NCBI GenBank assembly: GCA_035549175.1
Contig: DASZRL010000104.1
Coordinates: 32,461 to 96,460 of the forward strand
Length of the DNA stretch: 64,000 nucleotides
Origin: DASTSN01 sp035549175
GTDB taxonomy: Bacteria; Bacteroidota; Bacteroidia; Chitinophagales; Chitinophagaceae
Direction: 5' to 3'
The first letter of the stretch is position 1, and each line of letters begins with the position of its first letter. The position numbers and the translations under genes were made by a program. The notes under the pieces were generated by a model. The model was given only the letters and a program-made list of their open reading frames with translations, had not been told where the DNA came from and searched no databases. Shown here piece after piece: positions 32,978-41,442 of this stretch.

Positions 32978-35185
32978 ATGCATAATAGCAAGCTGATCGG
33001 GGCCGCCTGCCTGGCCTTCGTACTGTACCACGGGGCAGCCGCCCAGCAGAACCCGGCCCGGGGCCGGGATTCAGCCGGCGTGCGGAGCCTCGACAGCGTC
33101 ATACTGAACGGGTACCGGCAGGCGCCCTCCTTTTTGCCGGACCTGGACGGGGTGGATCTGTTCGCCGGCAAGCGCACCAGCCTGCTGGTGCTGGACCCCT
33201 CCCAGGGTAATCTCAGCCAGGGGGTGGTAAGATCCCTGTTTGCCAAGGTGCCGGGCCTTACCACCTGGGATATGGACGGGGCGGGGACCCAGATCAATAT
33301 CGGGTTCCGGGGCACGGACGCCCACCGTTCCATTGAGATGAATATGCGGCAGAATGGCTATAACACCAACTCCGACATCTTCGGTTACCCGGAGGACCAC
33401 TACACGCCGCCGCTGCAGGGCGTGCAGCAGGTCCAGATCGTGCGGGGCTCCGCGGCTCTCCAGTACGGCAGCCAGTTCGGCGGCATGCTGAATTACATCA
33501 TGAAGCAGGGAGATACCACGCGCCCGGTCTCCCTGTACAGCGAGCAGACCCTGGGCTCCCACAACCTGTTCAACTCCTTCAATTCGGCGGGCGGTAAATC
33601 CGGCAGGTGGCGGTATTATGCCTATTACGATAACCGCCACGGGGATGGCTGGCGCCCGAATTCCGCCTTCGAATACCATGCCCTGTACGCCGATGTGGCC
33701 TACCAGCTGAATGACCGCGGGCAGATCCATGTCCAGTTTTCCCGCATGGACTACCGCCAGCAGATTGCCGGAGGCCTGACGGACGCCCAGTTTGCCGCCG
33801 ATCCCCGGCTGTCGCTGCGATCCCGGAACTATTTCAGCCCCGAGATCAATATCCCGGCCCTGATACTGACCTACGGACTGTCTGCCCGGACGCGGCTGCA
33901 GGTGACCGCCCATTCCCTGCTGGGGCAGCGTAACAGCGTGCAGTTCCTCCGTACGGCGGATATCCCCGATACGGTAAACAGGCAGACAGGCACCTACAAC
34001 CCCCGCCAGGTGGACCGGGACTACTACCGGGCCTTTACCACGGAGGCCCGGCTGCTGCACACCTACCGGATCGGGGGCCTGGCCAGTACCCTGAGCGGTG
34101 GGTTGCGGTATTTTGACGAGATTACCCGGCGCCGCCAGCAGGGGGTTGGTTCGACCGGCGCTGATTTTGATCTTGCGCTGGTCGCACCCTATGGGATCGA
34201 CCTGCGGTTCCATACCCGCAATTACGCGGCCTTCGCTGAGAACCTGCTGCAGGTGACGCCCCGTTTCTCGGTAACGCCCGGTGTTCGGTTCGAGGTAATC
34301 CGGACCAACCTGACCGGCGTAATCAGCCAGGCCACCCTACCCGTGAACTACCTGGGCAGGCGCAGTTTTCCGCTGTTCGGCACGGGCCTCCAGTACCAGC
34401 TGTCCGGATCCACCCAGTTGTACGGGAACCTCTCGCAGGCCTACCGGCCTTATTTGTACGCGAACGTCACCCCGGCTGACCAGCTTGGCCGGATTGATCC
34501 GAACATGAAAGACAGCAGGGGGTACGATATTGACCTGGGATACCGGGGTGAACTGGGCCGGGCGTTCCGGTTTGATCTGAACCTGTTCCAGGTTTATTAC
34601 GGCAACCGGGTTGGTCAGCTCAGCCTCCGCGACGCCAACAACCGGGAATACCTGTATACCACCAACGTGGGAGACGCGATGACCCGCGGCCTGGAAGCCT
34701 ATGGCGCGGTGTCCCTGCCGGCCCTGCTGCACTGGCATGCCGCGGGCTTTGACCTGCGGATGTACAATTCCCTGGCCCTGAACCATGGCCGCTATCTCAG
34801 CGGGGAAATCAATAAGGGGGGAACCAATATATCGCTGGACCATCATTACCTGGAAGGAACGCCCACCTGGATTGAGCGGGCGGGCCTGACCTACCAGTAC
34901 CAAACGTTTTCCACGACCCTGCAGTACAGCTACGTGGGCCGGTCTTTCAGCGATGCCAACAATACCTTATTCAGTGCCACGGGGGCGACGGGCCTGGTAC
35001 CCGCCTACCAGGTATGGGACCTTTCGGCCGGCTGGAAAATCCGGGGCCGCTATCAGGTATCCGGGGGGATCAACAACCTGGCCGATGCCCGGTATTTTTC
35101 GCGCCGGATCAACATGTACCCGGGACCCGGCATCCTGCCGGCAGACGGCAGGACCTGTTATATTTCGTTAGGTATTACCATATAA
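32978..35185 (+). CDS. TonB-dependent receptor, FecA-like
   Basis: A 735-residue outer-membrane receptor. A signal peptide (to about residue 22) leads into a plug domain with GFRGTDAHRSIEMNMRQNGY and QIVRGSAALQYGSQFGGMLN. The 22-strand barrel runs from about residue 190 to the final strand TCYISLGITI. There is no STN signalling domain and no carboxypeptidase-like N-terminal domain. The DIFGYPEDHYTPP loop resembles iron-dicitrate receptors, so the ligand may be an anionic metal chelate; vanadate or iron import for the neighbouring enzymes is an inference from position. Confidence 0.9.
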   Translation: MHNSKLIGAACLAFVLYHGAAAQQNPARGRDSAGVRSLDSVILNGYRQAPSFLPDLDGVDLFAGKRTSLLVLDPSQGNLSQGVVRSLFAKVPGLTTWDMDGAGTQINIGFRGTDAHRSIEMNMRQNGYNTNSDIFGYPEDHYTPPLQGVQQVQIVRGSAALQYGSQFGGMLNYIMKQGDTTRPVSLYSEQTLGSHNLFNSFNSAGGKSGRWRYYAYYDNRHGDGWRPNSAFEYHALYADVAYQLNDRGQIHVQFSRMDYRQQIAGGLTDAQFAADPRLSLRSRNYFSPEINIPALILTYGLSARTRLQVTAHSLLGQRNSVQFLRTADIPDTVNRQTGTYNPRQVDRDYYRAFTTEARLLHTYRIGGLASTLSGGLRYFDEITRRRQQGVGSTGADFDLALVAPYGIDLRFHTRNYAAFAENLLQVTPRFSVTPGVRFEVIRTNLTGVISQATLPVNYLGRRSFPLFGTGLQYQLSGSTQLYGNLSQAYRPYLYANVTPADQLGRIDPNMKDSRGYDIDLGYRGELGRAFRFDLNLFQVYYGNRVGQLSLRDANNREYLYTTNVGDAMTRGLEAYGAVSLPALLHWHAAGFDLRMYNSLALNHGRYLSGEINKGGTNISLDHHYLEGTPTWIERAGLTYQYQTFSTTLQYSYVGRSFSDANNTLFSATGATGLVPAYQVWDLSAGWKIRGRYQVSGGINNLADARYFSRRINMYPGPGILPADGRTCYISLGITI

Positions 35186-35211
35186 GCAACAGTCACGTTT
35201 TGGAAAGCATG

Positions 35212-35240
35212 GCATCCTGTTTCCACAGGATGCTTTTTTT
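35212..35240 (+). terminator. Terminator closing the haloperoxidase/TonB cluster
   Basis: A perfect 9-bp stem (GCATCCTGT with ACAGGATGC, 35212-35233), a TTCC loop and a T7 tail lie 26 nt after the receptor stop. Confidence 0.9.
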
Positions 35241-35274
35241 ATGATTAAATTCGAAGAATAAACTGTTGGTCACT

Positions 35275-36855
35275 ATGAGAAAATGGGTCCTTTTGTTGCT
35301 GATGGCCGCCCTGGGCCGGCTGGACGCGCCCGGCCAGGACGTGATTACGCCGGACAGCCTCTACGGCCAGCTGTTCCGTGACGTCCAGCTGGCGCGCATA
35401 TTCCCGGACAGCAAGACCTTCGTCGATTGCGTGCCCAAACGGGAGCCCGCCGACATCCTGCGCGATTACGAGGCCGCCCGCAGCAATCCCGCCGTCCGCT
35501 TCAGCCTGAAGCTGTTCGTGGAGGAAAATTTCGAGCAGCCCAAAACGCCCCAGCTGAACTATATCACGCAGGAGAAGGACGTGGTCATGCATATCAAAAA
35601 CCTGTGGGGCGTCCTGAAGCGCCAGCAGGACCAGCCGGTCCGGGGAAGTACCCTGCTGCCGCTGCCCAACCCCTATATCGTGCCCGGCGGACGGTTCCGC
35701 GAAGTCTATTACTGGGATTCGTATTTTACCATGCTGGGCCTGAAGGAGAGCGGGGAGACGGAGATGATCGAGAATATGGTTAATAATTTTGCCTACCTGC
35801 TGTCCCGTTACGGGCATATTCCCAACGGCAACCGCAGCTATTACCTGAGCCGGTCCCAGCCACCTTTCTTTGCCCTGATGCTGGACCTGCTGGCCTCCTT
35901 CAAGGGCGATTACGTATACGCCACCTTCCTGCCGGCCCTGAACAACGAATACAATTACTGGATGGACCAGTCGGCTCCCACGCGTCACGTGGTCCGCATG
36001 CCCGACGGCAGTATCCTGAACCGCTATTACGACCGGGATGCGATCCCCCGCCAGGAGGCCTATGCCGAGGACTATGAGCTGGCGGAGAAATCCAAAACGG
36101 ACAAGGCCGCCCTGCTGCGTAACCTGCGCAGCGCGGCCGAAAGCGGCTGGGACTTCAGCAGCCGCTGGTTCGCTGACGGCAAGACCCTGGGCACCATCCA
36201 GGTGACCTCCCTGGTCCCCGTGGACCTGAACTGCCTGCTCTACCACCTGGAAAAGGTGATGGCCAAGGCCTACCGCGTAAGCGGCAACCTGCTCAAGGCA
36301 AAATATTATGACAACATCGCCGAGCGCCGCCGCCGGGCCATCGACAAATACTGCTGGTCGGCCGCCAGTGGCTGGTACGTGGATTACAACCTGGTTAAGA
36401 AGGCCCCCTCGCCCGAGCTGACGCTGGCCGGCATGTCGCCGTTCTTCCTGAACGTGGCGCCCGCCAGCCGCATCGGGCCCGCGGCCGCGGTGCTGGAAAA
36501 GAAGTTTCTCCGGGATGGCGGCCTGGTGACTACGCTGAAGAACACCGGCCAGCAATGGGATGCCCCCAACGGGTGGGCGCCCCTGGAATGGATGGCCATC
36601 GCCGGGCTGGAAAACTACGGGCGATCCCCCTTGGCCCGCGAGATCGCCCAGCGCTGGGTAAAACTCAATATCCGGGTATTCGAAAACACCGGCAAACTGA
36701 TGGAAAAATATAATGTCGTGGACACCCGCCTGGAAGCCGGCGGGGGTGAGTATCCCTCCCAGGACGGGTTCGGCTGGACCAACGGGGTGCTGCTGGCCTG
36801 CATGAAGAAGTATGATCTGAAACAGGAACCGCCTGCCACTACCCCGGGGCCTTGA
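35275..36855 (+). CDS. treA: Periplasmic trehalase, GH37
   Basis: A 526-residue exported enzyme hydrolysing trehalose to two glucose units. Signal peptide at residues 1-21. Trehalase signature 1 is PGGRFREVYYWDSYF (137-151) and signature 2 is QWDAPNGWAP (427-436). The conserved RPRESW-like region is replaced by the family variant around SGWDFSSRWF, which carries the catalytic aspartate. Length matches TreA/TreF. A TTG three codons upstream is not preferred. It has its own transcription unit, bounded by terminators on both sides. Confidence 0.95.
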   Translation: MRKWVLLLLMAALGRLDAPGQDVITPDSLYGQLFRDVQLARIFPDSKTFVDCVPKREPADILRDYEAARSNPAVRFSLKLFVEENFEQPKTPQLNYITQEKDVVMHIKNLWGVLKRQQDQPVRGSTLLPLPNPYIVPGGRFREVYYWDSYFTMLGLKESGETEMIENMVNNFAYLLSRYGHIPNGNRSYYLSRSQPPFFALMLDLLASFKGDYVYATFLPALNNEYNYWMDQSAPTRHVVRMPDGSILNRYYDRDAIPRQEAYAEDYELAEKSKTDKAALLRNLRSAAESGWDFSSRWFADGKTLGTIQVTSLVPVDLNCLLYHLEKVMAKAYRVSGNLLKAKYYDNIAERRRRAIDKYCWSAASGWYVDYNLVKKAPSPELTLAGMSPFFLNVAPASRIGPAAAVLEKKFLRDGGLVTTLKNTGQQWDAPNGWAPLEWMAIAGLENYGRSPLAREIAQRWVKLNIRVFENTGKLMEKYNVVDTRLEAGGGEYPSQDGFGWTNGVLLACMKKYDLKQEPPATTPGP

Positions 36856-36876
36856 TCTGTTGACCGGACGGGATGT

Positions 36877-36914
36877 AAAAGCACAGGGCCTCCCCGCGGA
36901 GGCCCTGTGCTTTT
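36877..36914. terminator. Bidirectional terminator between treA and the M1 peptidase gene
   Basis: A 17-bp perfect stem with a CCGC loop has A4 at its left end and T4 at its right end, between convergent genes. Confidence 0.9.
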
Positions 36915-36937
36915 TGGTATTTTCAGGCGATGGCCGG

Positions 36938-38911
36938 TCAGAATGCCTTCTTCCAGGTATTGTTGTCCCGGTTCCAGTCCGGCAGTTTTTTGTCGGGGTC
37001 CAGGATCACTTCCTTGATCTCGCTGGTGGTGGGCACACCGAAGGTCCATTCCGGTCCGCGCTGCCATACTTCCACCGGCAGGTTCAGGCGGTGCTCCTGC
37101 CCGTTTGTCTCCCGGATCAGCACGGTGACGGGCATCGGCATTTTCTCCAGGTTCTGGATGGTGATCTCCGCGCCGTTTTCGGGTTTGCCCTTGACGTACT
37201 TGACGTCCTTGACGGCCTGGTCGAGCTTCCAGGTGTTGAGCACCCAGCTGCGCCAGAACCAGGAAAGGTCCTCCCCGCCCACATTCTCCATGGTGTGGAA
37301 GAAATCCCAGGGGGTGGGATGCTTGAAGGCCCAGCGGTTAATGTACTCGCGGAAGGCGGCGTCGAAGCGCTCCGGCCCCAGGATATTGTCCCGCAGCTGG
37401 TGCAGCATCATGGACGGCTTCAGGTAGGCCGCCACGCCCAGGTTGTCCTGCTGGATCACCTCGGGGATGTTGAACAGGCCGTCCATCTTGTCCCCGAATA
37501 CATAACGGATCATGAAGGGGGAATTGGGATCGCTGAAAAAGCTCTGGTCCTTGAACTCCCCGTTATGGAAGTTGGCGGTGGACAAATCGTTGATGAAGGT
37601 GTTGAACCCTTCGTCCATCCAGGCGTATTTGCGCTCATTGCTGCCCACGATCATCGGGAACCAGGTGTGCCCGAATTCATGGTCGGCAACGCCCCACAGG
37701 CCCTTGTCGGCTGCATTGTAACTGCAAAAGACGATGCCGGGGTATTCCATGCCGCCCACGATGCCGGCTACGTTGGTAGCCACGGGGTAGGGGAACTCGT
37801 ACCAGGTTTTGGAGTTGAACTCAATGGAGCCCTTGACCATTTCGGAGCTGCGCTGCCAGCCGTTTTTCTTGATGCTCTCTACCGGGTACACGCTGGCCGC
37901 GATGCATTTTTTGCCGCTGGGCAGGTTGATCCGGGCGGCATCCCAGACAAAGGAACGGGACGCGGCCCAGGCCACGTCGCGGGCATTCTCGATGCGGAAG
38001 TGCCAGGTGGTGGTGGCGGCTTTGGGCCGGCAATCCGCGCAGGTCACCTCCTTGTCGCTGCGGATGACCACGGTCTGGTCGCTGGTCCAGGCCTTTTCAT
38101 ACCGCCTGAGCTGGTCGGCCGTCAGGCACTCCTTGGGGTTCTGGAGTTCCCCGGAGCCGACCACGACCAGGTTGGAGGGCGCGGTCACGCTGTAATCAAA
38201 ATTGCCGTATTCCAGGTAGAACTCACCCGCGCCCAGGTAGGGCAGGGTGTTCCAGCCCTGGATATCGTCATACACGCACATGCGGGGGAACCACTGGGCC
38301 ACTTCGTAGATCCAGCCGTTCCTGGTATTGAGTCGGCCCATGCGGTCGGTACCGTATTCCGGCACCGTGAACCCGAACTGGATGCGGACCTTGATATGGG
38401 CGCCGGCGGCGGCCAGGGGCTGATCCAGCCAGACCTGCATCCGGGTGTCGGTGATATGGAAGCGGGGCGTATAGGTTTTCCCGTCATACTCCACCGAGAT
38501 GGATTTGATCACGTCCCCGTCGGTAAACTGGGCATTGGCCCAGCGGCCGCCGGTTTCGGTCGTGGTCGCGGATCCCCGGGAATCCTTGCGGTAGATATTC
38601 TGGTCAAGCTGCAGCCAGAGGAATTTCAGCCTGTCGGGGCTGTTATTGGTGTAGGAGAGTTCTTCGGTTCCGCTGACCCCGTGGTTCAGGGTGTCCAGGG
38701 TGCAGGAAATAACATAGTCGGCGCGGTTCTGCCAGTAGCGGGGACCGGGCTGGCCGTCCGCACTGCGGAAATCCGTGCCGGGGTAAGGATAGAATTGCGG
38801 ATTGAAGGCCTCCCGCTGGTTATACACCGAGGTGGCGGGTGCGGTCGTCTGCTGGGAATACCCGCACAGCAGCCAGAGCAGGCCGAGTGCGCCGAGTACG
38901 ATTTTTCTCAT
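36938..38911 (-). CDS. M1 family (aminopeptidase N-like) metallopeptidase
   Basis: A 657-residue secreted zinc peptidase. Signal peptide about 1-20 (LGALGLLWLLCGYSQQ), then an N-terminal beta-domain to about residue 300. The gluzincin site HEFGH (411-415) with the third ligand Glu434 in WMDEGFN is intact. The exopeptidase motif reads VGGMEYPG (about 386) in place of classic GAMEN, as in other Bacteroidota M1 proteins, so amino-terminal specificity may be altered. The start at the inner ATG (38911) keeps the signal peptide intact. Function: periplasmic peptide breakdown. Confidence 0.9.
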   Translation of the reverse strand: MRKIVLGALGLLWLLCGYSQQTTAPATSVYNQREAFNPQFYPYPGTDFRSADGQPGPRYWQNRADYVISCTLDTLNHGVSGTEELSYTNNSPDRLKFLWLQLDQNIYRKDSRGSATTTETGGRWANAQFTDGDVIKSISVEYDGKTYTPRFHITDTRMQVWLDQPLAAAGAHIKVRIQFGFTVPEYGTDRMGRLNTRNGWIYEVAQWFPRMCVYDDIQGWNTLPYLGAGEFYLEYGNFDYSVTAPSNLVVVGSGELQNPKECLTADQLRRYEKAWTSDQTVVIRSDKEVTCADCRPKAATTTWHFRIENARDVAWAASRSFVWDAARINLPSGKKCIAASVYPVESIKKNGWQRSSEMVKGSIEFNSKTWYEFPYPVATNVAGIVGGMEYPGIVFCSYNAADKGLWGVADHEFGHTWFPMIVGSNERKYAWMDEGFNTFINDLSTANFHNGEFKDQSFFSDPNSPFMIRYVFGDKMDGLFNIPEVIQQDNLGVAAYLKPSMMLHQLRDNILGPERFDAAFREYINRWAFKHPTPWDFFHTMENVGGEDLSWFWRSWVLNTWKLDQAVKDVKYVKGKPENGAEITIQNLEKMPMPVTVLIRETNGQEHRLNLPVEVWQRGPEWTFGVPTTSEIKEVILDPDKKLPDWNRDNNTWKKAF

Positions 38912-38989
38912 GGTAAACAATTTAAAAGGGCACTAATATAGCCAAAAGGGCGGCTTGGCCCTTGCCGGCAGTCCTTTATTTGGGTTTTT

Positions 38990-39706
38990 TTAGGGAAACA
39001 GGGATTCCGCGACGGCTACGCTGTCGGGTTTGCCCACATCGGCGAGCCGGTCGCCGCTGTGATCATATCCCAGGATGCGGTGGCCGGCCGCCAGGTCCAG
39101 GTACAGGTCGATCAGGGAGAATTTGCCGGTGCGGCCAATCAGGGAGAATACCTCGTATTCGAATACGGCCACGCAGGAATAGGCTTTCGGGAGGTAGGCG
39201 CTGCGCGCCACGGCAATGCGTTCGGCCCCGGTGGCCGCGTTGCGCCATCCGCAAAGGCGGTTATCCGCATCAAACAGCAGGTAGCGGGAACTCGTTCGCT
39301 GCATGACCGACACGGTGATGAGCGGGAGCTGCTGTGCATGGAAGGCCACGAGGCGGCTGATGTCCAGGTCCGTCAGGATATCGGCGTTGCAGGTCAGAAA
39401 ACGCTGGCCCGCATCGAACAGGGGCTTTGCCCGCAGCAGGCCGCCCCCGGTTTCCAGCAGCTCGTCCCGCTCGTCGCTGATCAGGATGCGGCTGCCCCAG
39501 CCGTTGGTCCGTTTGATCTCCTCGACGACCTGGTCGGCGAAATGGTGCACGTTAACCACCAGCTGGGTGATCCCGTAGCGCTGCAGGTATTCCACGTTGC
39601 GCTGCAGGAGGGACTTGCCGTTTACCAGGGCCAGGGCCTTGGGATGGCTGTCCGTCCAGGGCTTGAAGCGGGTGCCGAGGCCGGCGGCGAAGATCATGGC
39701 TTTCAT
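38990..39706 (-). CDS. Nucleotidyltransferase, MurNAc-1-P uridylyltransferase-like
   Basis: A 238-residue enzyme of the sugar-nucleotidyltransferase family. It opens MKAMIFAAGLGTRFKPWTDS with the G-x-G-T-R nucleotide loop and PKALALVNGK lysine. LLETGGGLLRAKP and NADILTDLD supply the metal-binding aspartate. These features fit MurU of the Pseudomonas cell-wall recycling pathway as well as mannose-1-phosphate guanylyltransferases. The overlap (ATGA) with an AmgK-like kinase gene favours MurU, as the AmgK/MurU pair recycles MurNAc to UDP-MurNAc. Confidence 0.85.
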   Translation of the reverse strand: MKAMIFAAGLGTRFKPWTDSHPKALALVNGKSLLQRNVEYLQRYGITQLVVNVHHFADQVVEEIKRTNGWGSRILISDERDELLETGGGLLRAKPLFDAGQRFLTCNADILTDLDISRLVAFHAQQLPLITVSVMQRTSSRYLLFDADNRLCGWRNAATGAERIAVARSAYLPKAYSCVAVFEYEVFSLIGRTGKFSLIDLYLDLAAGHRILGYDHSGDRLADVGKPDSVAVAESLFP

Positions 39707-41181
39707 GCGACGGGGGGTTGGGGTTCGGTGGGTACATTGATCCAGTCCCGCGGTTCCTGGACCAGGTGACGGACCTCGACCCTGACGCGGAATTTGTTGC
39801 GCAGGTGGCGGGCCAGGGCGTCGGCGGCATACACGCTGCGGTGCTGGCCGCCGGTGCAGCCGAAGCTGACCTGCAGGCTGGCAAAGCCGCGCTGGATATA
39901 GTCCTCCACGCTGAGGTCCACCAGGTCGAACACGCTGCGCAGGAACTCCGGCATCCGGGTCTGCTGCTCCAGGTAATCCCTGACCACCTTATCGCGGCCG
40001 TGGAAGGCCTTGAGTTCGGGCAGGCGTCCGGGGTTCAGTATCCCGCGGCAGTCAAACACAAACCCGCCCCCGTTCCCGCTGGGATCGGGCGGAATACCCT
40101 GGCGGTAGGAGAAGCTGTTGATGGTGACGACCAGCGGGGTGTCTTCCGTGGCCTGGGTGGGGGTGAACTGCCGGATGATTTCCGGGGCGACACAGAGACC
40201 GAGCACCTTGCGGAATTCCGGTACGGCAATCCCCAGGCTCTGTTTGTCAAAAAAGTCCTTCAGGTTGCGCAGGGCAGTGGGTATACTGGTCAGGAACTGG
40301 GATTTCCGCTCGAACAGGCCGCGGAAGCCGTAGGCGCCCAGGACCTGCAGCAGGCGGATCAGCACATAGCCGTTGAACTGGCTGCGGAATACGGTGCGGT
40401 CCAGGGGTCGGCCTATCAGCCGCTCGAAGGCATCCATGTAGTCGGTGAGCAGGCGGTCCTTCCACTCCCCGGGCAGGTTGGCCCGCGCCTGCCAGAGCAG
40501 GCTGGCCACATCGTACTGCGGGGCTCCCTTCATGCCGCCCTGGTAATCGATGAAATGGACGCCGCCCCCGGAGTCCAGCAGGATATTGCGGCTCTGGAAG
40601 TCGCGGAACATAAAGTATTTGTACTCCGTGTGCGTCAGGTAGGTGCTCAGCGCCTCGAAGTCGTCGATCAGGCGCTGCTTGTCGTAGGGTTTGCGCAGGG
40701 CGTCCAGGAAATAATACTTGAAATATAGCAGGTCCGCCAGGATCGCCTGCTTGCCGAATACCTGGTTGGTCAGGCAGCGCGAGTAGTCCATTCCCTGGTC
40801 ACCCCGCACCTGCAGGTTGGCCAGGGCCTCCAGGCTTTGACGGAACAGGCCGTACACGGTTTCGGTAAATCCCTCCGCCTCCAGCCGGTTGAGCAGGGAG
40901 AGGTCTCCCAGGTCCTCCTGGAGATAGATTGTTTTGTCTTCGCTCACGCAGTAGATGTCCGGAACGGGCAGCTGGCGGGCCGCAAAATGCCGGGAAAAGT
41001 ACAGGAAGGTCTCGTTTTCCTTCACGTTCTCGCCATGGGTGGCGATCACGGTACCCCCGGGCCCGTGCACCCGGAAATACCGCCGCTCACTGCCGCTCTG
41101 CTGCAGGACATCAATATGCTGCGGCGGCTGGTTTTTCCAGGACTGGTACAGGCGGGCAATGGCGTCAAGGGTTGGCTGCAT
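39703..41181 (-). CDS. AmgK-like sugar kinase fused to a RapZ C-terminal-like domain
   Basis: A 492-residue two-domain protein. Residues 1-320 are an aminoglycoside-phosphotransferase-fold kinase: YMFRDFQSRNILL-type catalytic loop with Asp194 and Asn199, and HFIDYQGG with the metal-binding Asp212, as in AmgK (MurNAc/GlcNAc anomeric kinase). Residues about 345-485 match the RapZ C-terminal domain: NSFSYRQGIPPDPSG, VFDCRGILNPGR and VSFGCTGGQHRSV. RapZ senses glucosamine-6-phosphate in enteric bacteria, so the fused domain may sense or bind an amino-sugar phosphate. It overlaps the uridylyltransferase gene by 4 nt. Confidence 0.85.
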   Translation of the reverse strand: MQPTLDAIARLYQSWKNQPPQHIDVLQQSGSERRYFRVHGPGGTVIATHGENVKENETFLYFSRHFAARQLPVPDIYCVSEDKTIYLQEDLGDLSLLNRLEAEGFTETVYGLFRQSLEALANLQVRGDQGMDYSRCLTNQVFGKQAILADLLYFKYYFLDALRKPYDKQRLIDDFEALSTYLTHTEYKYFMFRDFQSRNILLDSGGGVHFIDYQGGMKGAPQYDVASLLWQARANLPGEWKDRLLTDYMDAFERLIGRPLDRTVFRSQFNGYVLIRLLQVLGAYGFRGLFERKSQFLTSIPTALRNLKDFFDKQSLGIAVPEFRKVLGLCVAPEIIRQFTPTQATEDTPLVVTINSFSYRQGIPPDPSGNGGGFVFDCRGILNPGRLPELKAFHGRDKVVRDYLEQQTRMPEFLRSVFDLVDLSVEDYIQRGFASLQVSFGCTGGQHRSVYAADALARHLRNKFRVRVEVRHLVQEPRDWINVPTEPQPPVA

Positions 41182-41185
41182 CGGG

Positions 41186-41193
41186 CAAATTTA
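41186..41193 (-). promoter_or_regulatory. -7 promoter element of the kinase-RapZ fusion (TAAATTTG)
   Basis: TAAATTTG on the minus strand matches TAnnTTTG and ends only 4 nt before the ATG, implying a leaderless mRNA. Confidence 0.55.
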
Positions 41194-41398
41194 GTTGAAT
41201 TACGCTGACCATACCGGTGGGCCGGCCGCAAGGTATTACCGTGCCGTGTCCGGCGGTACCAGGCCGTCCTTCCTGGGGATGCTTCCTGCCCCGCGTACCC
41301 GCGCCCCGCACCGGCCTGCCGGCTGCCGGATGAAGGGTAACCCCGGGGATACCCGCTTCCCGAAAACTAACACCCGTTCAGGTATGAAGGCAAAGCGA

Positions 41399-41406
41399 TA
41401 CCTTTG
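41399..41406 (+). promoter_or_regulatory. -7 promoter element of icmF (TACCTTTG)
   Basis: TACCTTTG matches TAnnTTTG, 36 nt before the icmF start. The rest of the 260-nt divergent interval holds nothing recognisable. Confidence 0.5.
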
Positions 41407-41442
41407 TCCGGGCCGCTCCGGGGCGGCCGCAAAATCTGTTGC

